The notes under the pieces are model-generated. The model did no database searches and had not been told where the DNA came from. It worked only from the letters and a program-made list of their open reading frames with translations. From Umbilicaria muhlenbergii (taxonomy: Eukaryota > Ascomycota > Lecanoromycetes > Umbilicariales > Umbilicariaceae): a stretch of DNA of 64,000 nucleotides. Both the position numbers and the translations under genes were made by a program. The DNA is taken from the NCBI GenBank assembly GCA_000611775.1, contig KK106982.1:3872858-3936857 (forward strand), in the 5' to 3' direction. This document shows, piece after piece, positions 10,432 to 22,466 of this stretch. Position 1 is the stretch's first letter. Every line of letters starts with the position of its first letter.

Positions 10432-13025
10432 CTAACGAATGATTTCTGCACCCTCCTTGTCGATACCCTCTAAGCTCTCAAGGATGTCACTGCCACCCAG
10501 TAGACCTATGCTTCCGCCCGCTGACTTTCTAGCCTCGCTCCACACTTCATGGAACTTCACTGACTCGTCCGAGGACGCCACCACAAGGCAGCCTTCTTCA
10601 GCCGTCCTTGACCACCACATCCCACCTTCGCCTCTTTGCCGAGTGGACTCATTGGGACCGCCAGGGTAGGGTATGGCGTACAAGGCCCGCATTTCTGCAC
10701 TCCAGGGAATAGCCACAACTTGTCTACAGTCGGGCCATGAGAAGACCGCAATCCGGTATGGGTGCTCCGGCTGGGCATAGCCAAAGGTGGCGGCGATTTC
10801 ACGGCGTGTGGTGGACCATATCAACGACGTGACCTGAGCCTGAACATTAATAGTCGCCAGGCATGCACCGGAAAATGTGTGATAGAAGTGAATGGCGCGA
10901 TCGTTGGATCCACCACCAGTCGCTATCAAGCCACGTTGCCATGGGCAGAATGCTATCGCCTTGACAGCGGCGCTGTGGTGCCATTTGTGCTTTTGGCGCC
11001 CGTCTGGAATGATGAGAACCCCACCGTGCCCAGGAATAATCCTCATACGCGAAGCAATGCTGGTGATTGAACCACGGACTCCGTGCGAATTGCGACCTAT
11101 TGTGTGGCGCCTACGATTGCTCGGAACATTGAGCCCTGTCATTAGTGCCTGGAGTGGCCCTGACGCACTACACGTATCTGGCCGATTGAGTATATCTTTC
11201 ACATCGAAAAGGCAGCAATCGTTGTCGTTCCCACCCGTAGCAAAATAGTCTCCATCAGGCGACCAGGCAATTCCGCAAATTTGTTGAGTATGAACGCTGA
11301 TCTTGGCCATCAAGCTCATGGTACCATTCCAACCCTGGATGGCGCTCTGTTCATTGCTCATCCATTCGACGGAGTAGTAATAGACATTACCAACTTCATC
11401 ACCAACCAAGAGCTCCTCTGTGGCCACGGGTGTGCTAAAATGCTTCGACGGCCTACGCGTAGTGACTGGTTTGAACAACAAGCATGCCACTGCATGAGGT
11501 TGCTGCGACTGGAAACGTGTCTCCTCGTCATAGAGACTCCAAAGACAGATTTGGCCATCATTGCGACCTATGGCAAGAATACTATGACCGCCTTCGGTAG
11601 AGGAGAATGAAAGCGACGTGACATATGTGTTGCGACGGCCAAGCTCCATTCGGGGATACTGAACCCCGAACGTCTCAGACCAAAGGTAGACTCGGTTGTT
11701 GAGACCTACCGCGAGCGTACGGGAAGTATGGCTGTAGGCAAGGAGTGAGCAGTAGTAATCATCTCTGAGCTGGGGTGCGTCAAGGACTGTATTGAAGGTT
11801 AGGCAGGATACTAAAAGCGGAGCATGAACACCTATCTGAAGGGTGTGATAGGTACTGCTCTTGTTTCCGCCTTTGGAATCTTTTTGGCTACTGTACAGTC
11901 TAAGGTCAGTGAATCGCTAATACTCATCGTGTAAACAGCGCAGGTAAGTGAAAATAGTGCATGCTCTTTTTGCGAGTCCCTCTCGAACCCTGCTGTAGAA
12001 GAGAACTTACGAGATTGGTCCCAATCATTGACCCACTGACCATCCCTCCATACTGTTCGGTTGTCTGCATTTAGAACCCCCTGCTTTCTATCTGCCGCGC
12101 TGGTACTATAACTTCTGGGTCGGTCCGGAAGCTGCGGCACTCTGAAGACCCTGCTGGCTTGATCAATATCGCATGCGAGGGCAAGTCTGCGCTCAAAGCG
12201 GTCCAGATCTTGATCTGGGGTTTCGTTCACCAGGAATCTGGATGTATACATGGGCGCGTTCGTGCCACTACCTATACGACCGCCTCTGCCGTCAGGGATA
12301 CCAGCGATCGGGCGCGGACTAGAGGTTGTGGCACTACCAACATTCCACACTGAACCATGCCCGCCTTGTGTTCTAGAGCTTACCCTTCGAAGGCCCAGAA
12401 CATCGACCCCATTGATCGTGCCGGAACGGGATCTTTGTGTGCGATGTTCTTCCACGCTAGATCTGAGCCTGTTGGCGTCACGGATTCTAGTCGGATTGAG
12501 AGAAGTGAAAGGATCCGGGGATGCAGAATTCTGACGAAGTAGTTTCTCAGTGGTCGATAATTGGTGAGGCGATTTGCTCAATCGAAAGCTCTGCGAGGTC
12601 GATACAGATGGGCGTCGCCTTGGGATGTAACGGTCCGGAGACGACGACGGAGTTCTTGGCAGAATTCCGGCAGTGAAACACCTCGGATGAGGCTTTCGTA
12701 CATCGCGACCGCGAGGAACGCTTTCTTTGAGAGCAGTTACAGCTGAAGGCTGCAAAGGGAAAGGAAACGCATCAATGGCTTTGGAAGCCTGCGTGTATGG
12801 AGTAGAATTGTCGAGCGAGGAGCACTCGGAATCCGGTGGAGAAGGGAAAACCGCGCCGAACGGCTGCGTGAGATCTGTGGAATTGCATGACTTCCTCACG
12901 CGCAAAGCTCGAGGTTCTATAGACAAGGAGAGTGGCGGCACTGAGACAGGACGAGAAATCTTAAGGAGAGAAAAGTCTGTAGTGATCGAGAGATCCTCTA
13001 CAGACGTTGACACCGCGAGTGGCAT
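10432..13025 (-). CDS. AMA1-like WD40 activator of the anaphase-promoting complex
   Basis: Cdc20/Cdh1-family substrate adaptor of the APC/C, closest to fungal meiosis-specific AMA1; about 808 aa. Exons: 13025-12011, 11890-11836 and 11788-10432 (the start of exon 2 could be 11899, adding three residues). The N-terminal region is disordered and holds the C-box DRYIPRR (131-137), which binds the APC/C in this family. The C-terminal half has WD40 blades (VTSLSFSSTEGG, ILAIGRNDGQICLWSL, CGIAWSPDGDYFATGG). The protein ends in Ile-Arg, the tail that docks on APC/C TPR subunits. The second intron must be spliced AT-AC to give the conserved TPFRVLDAP join. It shares a 288-bp divergent promoter with BET4. 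Confidence 0.88.
11789..11835 (-). other. AT-AC intron in the AMA1-like gene
   Basis: A 47-nt intron beginning ATAGGT and ending AATAC, with CCTAAC as a likely branch site. Only this choice joins TPF-R to VLDAP in frame: two bases AG from the left exon plus A from the right make Arg. The nearby GT (GTGTTC) would put a stop before the junction, and the CAG acceptor two bases downstream breaks the frame. The donor does not match the U12 consensus, so it looks like a U2-type AT-AC intron. Confidence 0.7.
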
Positions 13026-13313
13026 TGTGGTACCACGATAAAAGAGAGGAAAGACCAGGGGAGGAAAATGCTATCAATGAAAGACTGCTGGCTATGGTCC
13101 TAGCAATGTTGTACCTGTGTATACCAGCATATGGGTTAGTAGTCACACGCCTGCGTCAGCAGGTAATGAGCGTGAAGTTGCTCGTGATGCGTGGGTTGTT
13201 GACATTGCCGCTTATGTAAGTTAGCCTTATTAGGCAACATCGGAGCTTCCTATTTCTCCACGACCACTAATGCGTTCGTAGGAGAAAGAAACCCGAGTAG
13301 TAGCTATCGAAAC
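13026..13313. promoter_or_regulatory. Divergent promoter, AMA1-like / BET4
   Basis: 288 bases separate the start codons of the two divergent genes. It must carry both promoters and leaders. No recognised motif such as a meiotic regulator site is evident. Confidence 0.5.
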
Positions 13314-14590
13314 ATGGCAAGCGTGAGTGATTGGATAGGAATGTCCTGCGGCTGCTGACCACTTCTCTATAGCATGGCATACCGAGAGCTGGTACCGTCG
13401 AGCCGAGAACTGAGCAGGGCCGCGAAAGAGAGCTGCAGAAGATAGAGGAATATCGAAACCTGGCAAACCAAGTCAACGAGAAGGTATGTTGGATGAATGT
13501 GTATATCTAATTGCCATATTGACTTTTAGTTAGATTCGTGAAAGACAATACACCAACGAGGTTCTGCGAATGACGTCGAAATTACTAACCCTGAACCCGG
13601 AATACTATACAATTTGGAACCATCGCCGATTGATATTGCAGCATCACTTTCGCCAACAGCGGGATGTAGCACAGAATCAAGAAGATGGTGCCTCTACAGA
13701 ATCACCAGGTCATAAAGCTATCAACGATATAATTTCGGATGATCTCCAATTCCTTGTTCCTCTACTACGAAAATTTCCAAAATGCTACTGGATTTGGAAC
13801 TACCGGCTATGGTTGCTTGAACAATCTACCAAACTAATACCGATGCCTTCTGCACGACGGCTATGGCAGGAAGAACTCGGTCTTGTCGGTAAAATGCTAA
13901 GTCTGGACAGCAGGAACTTCCTTGGCTGGGGCTATCGAAGGACGGTCATTGCAGCATTAGAAAGTGACTCTCTAAATACTGGCGAAGGCAACAATAGCAT
14001 GGTCGAGCAAGAGTTTCGATATACTACGAAGATGATCGAGACCAACTTGTCCAACTTTTCAGCATGGCACAGTCGAAGTAAACTGATCCCGAGACTGTTG
14101 GATGAACGGGGTGCGGACGAGAAGGCGAGACAAAAATTCCTTGATGAAGGTATGCTGCATGGAGTCTGTGAGGTCAGGCGCTGCTGATGTATGTGCAGAA
14201 CTTGTACTTATCCAGGAGGCGCTTTATACGGACCCTTATGACCAGTCTTTGTGGTTCTACCATCATTATCTCATGTGTACCTTTGATCCGTATTTGTGCC
14301 AATCCACTATGGCGTCCCATCTTATACCTGACCAACGACTCGAATATATCACAAAAGAAATTGACAAGGTCTTGGAAATGCTCGATGGTGCGGAAGATTG
14401 CAAATGGATTTATCAATCACTGATACAGCTTTCTACAATGTACAAAGCTTCCAGTGGAGCGTGGCCTAGCCAAGCTGATCGTATAGAGGACTGGGTGACG
14501 GAGCTGCGGAAGCTTGATCCGCTACGGACAGGACGGTGGACTGAACTATGCCATACACTGCAGAAGCAGGTCAGAGTGACTGCGGTTTGA
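13314..14590 (+). CDS. BET4: Rab geranylgeranyltransferase alpha subunit
   Basis: Alpha subunit of the Rab prenyltransferase, which with BET2 attaches geranylgeranyl groups to Rab GTPases; 375 aa. Exons: 13314-13322, 13373-13483, 13534-14149, 14199-14590; introns are 49-50 nt. The first coding exon is only nine bases (Met-Ala-Ser), joined to HGIPRAGT, a typical N-terminus of this family. The protein has the repeated prenyltransferase-alpha helices with the W-N-x-R motif: TLNPEYYTIWNHRR, KCYWIWNYRLW, NFLGWGYRR and NFSAWHSRS, then DQSLWFYHHYL. The third intron splits a Glu codon inside FLDEELVLIQEAL. The length matches fungal Bet4 without the extra domains of the animal protein. It is expressed divergently from the AMA1-like gene. 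Confidence 0.93.
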
Positions 14591-15043
14591 GTCATCACAA
14601 TCTTATCCACCATACGTCTCACTGCATCTCGAAGTAGATGGAACTAGGAGCCAGTGACAGATGCTGTTTGTGTCGCCTCCGCCATGAGAACGACCGTTAC
14701 AGGGCATTGAATGCCGCTAGAGCCGTGATTCACTCAAGAAGTTTTCAAGGTGAATGGAATTGACCTTTACACTTGTGAATTTCACCTCACCTCACCTCCT
14801 CATATTCAATCTTATCACTCGGTCAGGAGCTGACTGACCAAATCAACACACCTTCGATTTTCGTTTACAATGACCACAGCAGCCAAGTCTATGAAAGACC
14901 ATAAGTCCGTCGTGTAGTTCCAGCGGGTCAATGTGAAATTGATAGCTAGGCAAAAGACACTGTGCGTTCACTCTGGGCGCGAATTCATAATCGTGAAAAA
15001 TGCTGACTCTTATGGTCGTTCATCTAACACCAATACATCAAAT
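14591..15043. other. Intergenic, no gene seen
   Basis: Trailer of BET4 and upstream region of the pRiA4b-like locus. It contains a short CACCT repeat near 14785. Nothing else stands out. Confidence 0.5.
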
Positions 15044-15701
15044 ATGTCGCTTACAAACAGCAACCTGAATTACCTCGTACAAGTCACTGTCGTGGGTACT
15101 TCTCATCCAAAAGTTACTCGCCTCTTCTCAATACCGGCTACGGCAACTTTCGAAAACCTGCATTATGCTATTGAAGCTGCCTTTCATTGGGATTCGGACG
15201 ATTCCGATGGTCCGGTGTATATATTCGAAGTCGTCGAAGACGACCTATTTGAGCACGACTCAGAGAAGGCAGCTAATGTCTTGCTTACGATACACAAGCG
15301 CTATGACCTTGTTGACGAAGGGTACCAAACCGATGTAGCAGACAATATCAAGCTGCATGAGGTATTCGACAATACCAATACTACGAGAAGCACTTACGGT
15401 ACGAATAAATTTTAGCATCTGGGGACCGCGACATACGATCCAGGTCACTGGACGCACGGACGAGGATACGTATGGCAAGGTTGTTTGTCTAGGGGGTCAA
15501 GGTTATACGTCCATAAGAGCGTGGCAGGATGCTCAAAACTTCTTCACTGGTATACCCAGCACTTGGGACCTGGACTTGGGGGCCGTTCGGACCAGAATGG
15601 AGGATGCACATCTGTTGGCACTTAGACCTTGTACGCCTGTGAAGCGCAGCCTCACGGGTGAGGATTGCGGAGGACGCTTTTCTGAGACTGAAGATAACTG
15701 A
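15044..15701 (+). pseudogene. pRiA4b ORF3-like gene, apparently frame-disrupted
   Basis: The ATG at 15044 opens a frame reading NYLVQVTVVGTSHPKVTRLF and LHYAIEAAFHW, which resembles the N-terminal half of the plasmid pRiA4b ORF3-like (MM3350) domain found in bacteria and fungi. That frame ends at 15415. The expected C-terminal half continues in another frame from about 15411 (WGPRHTIQVTGRTDED, KVVCLGGQGYTS). The conserved stretch normally between them is not visible. The only splice pair at the shift, 15399-15415, gives a 17-nt intron, which is too short. The pair 15322-15415 keeps frame but removes part of the domain. I favour a frameshifted or decaying gene; a spliced functional gene remains possible. 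Confidence 0.55.
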
Positions 15702-16034
15702 TGGAGCGTATGATGCGGGAACGGTGTTGTCACCGCCTCAATACCCTTGAGACTGGGCCGTATTACATGATCAAGGGCCTTAGATAGAGACTGGGGTCAT
15801 AGGTTAGGTTAGGGTATTCATGGGAACGGTTTTTCGTGCTTCATTTAATCAACCCTCATCACGCTTGCTATCCTCACCACCAGACACCGTGCGCCGAACG
15901 GCAGAACCTCTGTGATCAATCTCGTCCTTTTAAATTACTGCCCCACCCCTCCCCTCCCCTTCCCATCCCCATCCCTCTCCCATTCCCTTTCCCTACCCCT
16001 CTCCCCATCCTCCCCACCCGTCCCCATCTCCACC
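15702..16034. other. Intergenic with long pyrimidine tract
   Basis: No gene. From about 15940 the plus strand is almost pure C and T for about 90 bases and continues C-rich into the 3' end of the next gene. On the minus (transcribed) strand this is a run of GGGG blocks. Confidence 0.6.
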
Positions 16035-16397
16035 TCAACCCCCCCAATTCAAACAACACACCCCCTCCCTTCCCCCCTCCACCTTCCCCCCCACCGTACC
16101 CTTAAACCGCCCATGCGCCTCACACTCCCGATCATAAAACTCCATATCTTCTCGACTCGCAAACGCCGTCTTCACTACTACCGTGAAGCCCTGCGAGCGG
16201 TCCATCCCTGGGAGGAGGGGGTCGGGGAGGATGAGCGATGCGTGGGGGTGGAGGATGTAGGGTGCGGAATCTTTGGTTGCGGTTTCGGAGAGGGTTTTGA
16301 AGGCGGTGAGGACGGCGGTTTGGTCCGCCGAGGAGGGGATTTTGAAGAGGGTTATGCGGTGGATTGCGGGGGTGGGGGTGGTGGTCGGGGCGGACAT
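16035..16397 (-). CDS. Stress-responsive A/B-barrel (Dabb) domain protein
   Basis: Small single-domain protein of 120 aa starting at the ATG at 16397; an upstream in-frame TTG is not needed. After a Thr/Pro-rich start it has the dimeric alpha/beta-barrel signature: IHRITLFKIPS, AFKTLSETATKD, GFTVVVKTAFASREDMEFYD and CEAHGRFKG. Proteins of this family are cytosolic dimers, some linked to stress response or to small-molecule cyclisation; no substrate can be inferred. The last 20 residues (GGKVEGGREGV onward) fit the family poorly and are encoded in a polypurine run, so the true 3' end might involve an unrecognised intron. The coding strand runs C-rich to G-rich. Confidence 0.75.
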   Translation of the reverse strand: MSAPTTTPTPAIHRITLFKIPSSADQTAVLTAFKTLSETATKDSAPYILHPHASLILPDPLLPGMDRSQGFTVVVKTAFASREDMEFYDRECEAHGRFKGTVGGKVEGGREGVCCLNWGG

Positions 16398-16942
16398 GGT
16401 TGGGTTGTGGTGGCTTCGTTGAGGGTTCAATGGTTTAAGAGAATGGATGGGCTGGAAGGTAGGATTTTGGAGGTGAGATGGGAAGGGACAGCTCCAAATT
16501 GCGAGCCATTGTGGAATTGTAGGTCACGGCATGCTGCGTTCTAGTTCACTGGTTCCAGTGGTTGCATTTCCATCTCGGTCGCCGAAAACGAACGGTTCGA
16601 TGACCTTGTGATTCTGATTGGCCGCACCGCAGCAAGTACCGAACGTTTCGTATCATCTATCTATCGCATTTCTATCGGAAGCTATGTCTTCCTTCATTCT
16701 CTCGTATCCTAATTAATACAAGCATAGGTATATATACGGTCATTCGCCGACCCTAACGACCAAAAACCTCAATGCATGCAACGCACTTGCTACCGTACCG
16801 TACACCGCCTCCGCGCCAAACCATGCAAAATGCACTGCAGCTCTGAGGCCGACTCCTAAGACCATGGAAAGAACACTGTACATGCAGCAAGCTCTAAAAT
16901 AAAGGATGCGTTGGGTATTATGCGCTCGTGGTAAGAGAGATG
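16398..16942. other. Intergenic, no gene seen
   Basis: Promoter side of the Dabb gene and 3' flank of the TBC gene. Short ORFs only. Confidence 0.5.
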
Positions 16943-19822
16943 CTAGTCGCCAAGGGCTTTGCGGAGATCGCTCCATTTCTGCTTTAGGGCCTCGTAGTCG
17001 GAGTGAATCTTGGGGTTACGAGTCAGCAGTGTAAGTCGATACCTATAAAGAAGGGTTCATACCTCAGCATACTGCATCTTCGTCTCTACGAGACTCTTCT
17101 CCATATCCGCCATCTGCTCCTCCAAAGCCCTATTCTCATTTTGCACTTCGAGATTTCGTGTCATGATGCGTTCCATTTCCGCTTTGAGTCTCTGCTCTAC
17201 TTCTTCTGGTTGCCGCTCAACGACGCTTCTCAGTTCCTCGACTTGTCCTCTCAGGCTCTCGTTCGTATCTTGGAGCTCCTGGTTCACTACTTTGGTGCGG
17301 ACAAGTTCTGATGCCATCTGCACGTGTTCGGTATCCGACTTCTCGGCGCGCTCTTCCAGCGATCGCACCTTGAGCGATAACACTGCATTGTTTGATCGAA
17401 GTGTTTCCAATTGTTCTTCTCTCTCCCGCTCAACGCTCATCCTGAGCTCCCATTCGGCGGTGTAGCTTTGAAGCATTTCTGGGGAAATCTTGACAGCGCA
17501 GGCATCCTGAACCAGCATATCTGCACGGTATACCTCTTTGTCAATACCTCCCGCGTTGCCGAAGAACCCGGACTCCAGTATCGAGTTTGACGATGGGGCT
17601 TGGTCAATATATACATCAAAGAGCTTCTCTTTGAGGAAGGTGGTGAGGCTGGCCATGTCGTTCATTCCAAGCAGGACCTGTGCGTTCTTTTGCATGAGCA
17701 CAATGCCGAATTTCAAAATGGCACCTTCCAGACCCTCGCTCAATATGAGATCATAAATGCGAAGGACTAATTGCAGAGGGAAGCGATACGCGAATAGTGT
17801 GAGGAACCATTGAGTGGCATATAATTGCGGAGTAACGCCCTTGCGGTGAAGGTGACAATATAGGGCTGGCTCGAGATCCTCGAGTAGTCGTTGGAATTGA
17901 TAGAGATGTAGGTGAAGGCCGGGCATGTCTTGGATAAACATCTCCCTGAGATGATACTTATTCATCAGACGGACGAGCAGACAGAATGCTTCTTCTTCCG
18001 GCATCTCGTACCTTGTCAGCGATAGTGGGGTTGAAGGATCAATAGGCTTACATTGAACAACAATGGCATTACCAAGAAGTTCATGCCTTGTGCGTATCCC
18101 ACACCCTCATCGAACAGTGCATATGCTTTACAGACTCCAAAAAGTCCATCCTGGAGTCCGGCAGCTACGGCATATTTCGAGTAGCTAGTTCTTGCGCCCA
18201 AATCTCGCTTGATCTGTTTCTCAAGCCTTTGTAGAGCGGCGGCATCCTCCTTTGCCTTCGTCCTCCTCTCAGCTAGCATCGCAGCTTGTAGTTTAGCAAC
18301 ACTGTCGCCTTCTCTTTCTTGCGAGGACGAAGGGGATGTGATACCGTTAGTCGCGGATGTGGCAGGCGTGGAGTGATCTGAATGTATGGATGAAGCGGAA
18401 GACGTCAAAGACTCTTTTTCCTTGGAAACCCCGGTAGAATGACCATTTGTTAACCCCTGACCACTGGATCCACTAATTCGATCTTGGTCTTTATCGGTCC
18501 CTCGAACAAGTAATTCTCTATATACACCTTCTAATTCTTCGTTCTTACTTTGGGCAAGCACTTGCCAGACAACGCCACGAATAGCGCTTGGGATCCCGCT
18601 CGCTATAGCACGATTGAGTTCCTCTGGGCTTGTCCTCGCAACAGCTGCCGGCCCTTCGTACACCACCGACTGCCAGAGATCCCAATCGACGGGAGCTGCA
18701 GGGTCATTGATCGCTGACGGTCCAGCAGTCACACCGGATGCAGTTCCAGGAGCCAAGGTGGGATTGACAGTCGGGACTTTGGTCGGAGACTGAGAGGGGC
18801 TTTTGGGGGGACCGCCCTCTCTCTCGTCAGCGATGCTTGTGGGGCTCCCAATGCCTAGTCCGACACTCGCACCGCGTCCAATAAGCGCCGCCAAAGCTCC
18901 TCCATTTGCAGTTGACAGTCCCGCGTCTTCTGCATCCAAAGAACTTATTCCAGCTTCTTCTCTCATCCGTAGCATCTTGAAGCGGTCTCGTAGGCTATTC
19001 TGTGGTGGTCCCCTGGGCCCAGGACTAGAGCTCCCAGATTCATGGCTTTCTTCCAATCGACTCAGCATGAGTTCTGGATTGCTACCAACCGTGTTTATTG
19101 AAGAAGCAGTGTTGCGGTGGTCTGGTGCAGAAGCAGGAGCTTGTTGAGCAGAGGTATTTTCCTTGTTGCCAGACGTATGCCTCGAAAGCCACGAGAATGG
19201 GCCGGTCAACTTTCGCGACGGTGGAGTCGGCGCTGGAATGGTTTGTTTCGAGGAAGGGGGTAGTGGAGGTGGAGGACCCCATGGTATTGAAGGCAAAGAA
19301 CCCGAAAGCCCCTGGGAGCGGAAGGGCAACTTTGGTGGAGGCTCTGCAGGTTCTGTAGGTTGTGCGGTGTCGTCGGTCGAGGTTGTTTCGATGGAGCGGG
19401 ATTTGGGCGAATTATCGCTATTATTTTCGCCGAGATGTACGTCGTCAAGTGATGTTATTGAGATTCGGTGAGCAGTAAGCAAAGGCGATTTTGAATGGTC
19501 TTCTTGTGGCACAGGTTCGGACTGTGAGTCGATGGCTTTTGTATCCACTGTGTGGTTCCCATTTGGCATTGGTGGTAGCGGTTCGGACATTTGTGGTGTC
19601 GCTGTGTTCGAAGAAGACGGAGGACGACCAGTCAGTGATCGTACAGAGGCGATGGACTTGGACCGGTGTGAATCTGGACGTGAGGTTGTATCTGGTGCAT
19701 CTTCGAACGTATCCTAGTCCCGCAGGTCAGTCGTCTACATTGGTGGGCTAGCTTCCAGTTGCACTTGCCCCTTCACGGTCCGAGCTATCTGCACTCGAGA
19801 TTTTGGTGTCCGTTTCCGCCAT
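16943..19822 (-). CDS. TBC-domain Rab GTPase-activating protein, GYP5-like
   Basis: RabGAP of 907 aa. Exons: 19822-19769, 19713-18052, 18004-17063, 17008-16943, all in phase 0. Residues 1-385 are a disordered Ser/Pro-rich region. The TBC domain starts near GIPSAIRG (391), has a disordered insertion of about 60 residues (roughly 431-490) and then the catalytic core. Asp522 and Arg526 (IKRDLGAR) supply the arginine finger and Gln560 in GYAQGMN the glutamine finger. It continues NMPEEEAFCLLVRLMNKY and DLILSEGLEGAILKFG. A coiled coil follows from about residue 750 to the end. Yeast Gyp5 and Gyl1 act on Ypt1 and Sec4 in ER-Golgi and polarised secretion; this is the likely role. The first intron is GC-AG. 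The phase-0 join EG-DTFEDAP supports the upstream exon. Confidence 0.9.
19714..19768 (-). other. GC-AG intron (TBC gene intron 1)
   Basis: A 55-nt intron with donor GCAAGT, CTGAC branch-like site and acceptor CTAG. It joins SSDREG to DTFEDAP. The GT four bases further in (GTGCAA) gives the wrong phase. Confidence 0.7.
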
Positions 19823-20295
19823 GTCCACCTCGTCGACTCATGACAAGCAATAGGATGGCATCCGATAGAAAGCTGCCGAGTTTGAGGGGCTGGAAGATTA
19901 GCTGTAGGTCCTTGCGGAGCAGCCAGGCACTGTAAGGGGGAAGTGGCTTCAAGCGCCGCTGGTTGAAGCAGCTTGTCCTCAGGGCGTCGCCGAAAGTCGG
20001 CAATAATTCTAATTGGAGGGAGTATGCGACTCCAACTACTGAGATACTCCCAGGTACTACAGGAGTCAGGAACTGGTGGATGCGGTGTAACGGAGAGTGG
20101 CACACATGGACATTCAGATGTTCCCCAACTTCCTTGGCATCAAGGGACGTTACACTTTCCATTGGGCAAGGGCGAGCCTCCTTACCACGTCGCGCTACAA
20201 ATTCGCGTAGGAGCGTATCGGCTTTGACTTGATGATTTTGTGACTTTGTCCCAGGTCGCCGCCGCTTTCAGAACTCAAAAGGCAATGCACAGATT
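19823..20295. other. Intergenic upstream of the TBC gene
   Basis: Overlapping ORFs on both strands lack motifs. Probably the TBC promoter region. Confidence 0.45.
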
Positions 20296-20422
20296 ATGGA
20301 CGAATACAAAGACACAGCGAAGAGCATTGGTATCGTTCCGACGCCATCGTTTTTAAATCTGGACGGAGAACCCGTCTTCCGTATGTACAAGAAGAACAAA
20401 AGCACCCCCATTGCTCCAAGGT
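20296..20422 (+). pseudogene. Possible thioredoxin-fold fragment
   Basis: The plus strand can be read MDEYKDTAKSIGIVPTPSFL then NLDGEPVFRMYKKNK. This resembles the second half of a thioredoxin domain, where a D-E-Y-x-D-x-A stretch precedes a Pro-Thr loop and a x-x-D-G-E turn. No Cys-x-x-Cys active site precedes it and the frame degenerates toward the 3' end of HPPD on the other strand. It could be a relic of a lost gene or a chance resemblance. Confidence 0.3.
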
Positions 20423-20472
20423 ACTCCCAAAGATTCCCCTCTCCGCTGGCTTCCTGTTCCTCAACTGTACTT

Positions 20473-21766
<1,294 letters not shown>

Positions 21767-22466
21767 GAGCAATGAGCAGCGAGAAAAGAGAAAAGTGATC
21801 AGCTTGTAGATGAAACCACAAAGCTACACGGAATAGGATGAGAAGAAACAAAAAAGTTCTCAGTCATGCTCTGCAGATATATACATGCAGACATGGAATG
21901 TTTAGAGTAAGAGAACGCCAATAGGAAGCAAGTCGGATATCAGTAGGAGAAAGCCTCTGGGCGCTTCTTAACGGACCGACAGTGGGCGAGACACAAGCGC
22001 GGACAGTTTGCCTTGTGACTGCATGACGCAGTCTTTGTGTTCGTCATCAGTGCAGATATATCAGAGTTAGTGTGGAAGAACTCTGTAATGAGTTTGTAAG
22101 GCATAATGATAATCCTATGGTAGGAGCGACGGACGTGATGCTTTGGCTGAGGAGGCTTCGGCTACTTGCGGGACCGTCCGAATGCGGTTTAGACTGTCGA
22201 TGCATAAACGTCTGATGTGTGGACGCTCATCCTCAGACACAGCAGAAGTGGGAAGGTGCAACCCCCCAGAAGAGCGACCGACTCAGTGTCGTAATCACGC
22301 TGTGATCTTGTAAATGTTAGCTCCCGGCTGCAGTGCAGAAGAAATCTTCTCTTATTCTTTTTGAAAGCAGATCGTGTTCTCCCACCAAGCTTTGCTTTGA
22401 GTTCCGTCCACCGTTGCCTATTAGCACAGTAATTGCTCATCTTTATCACGTCTGCGAATTGCTATC
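21767..22466. promoter_or_regulatory. Divergent promoter, HPPD / TTC36-like
   Basis: 700 bases lie between the two start codons, with no ORF of note. Shared regulation is plausible but no binding site is identified. Confidence 0.45.

Noticed and set aside
15399-15415. A 17-nt intron to fix the pRiA4b-like gene
   Set aside because: Far below the minimum intron size seen here (about 45 nt); treated as a frame disruption instead.
15912-16544. Plus-strand frame of 210 codons, Pro-rich then Gly-rich
   Set aside because: Antisense to the Dabb gene and made of the pyrimidine tract; typical low-complexity artefact.
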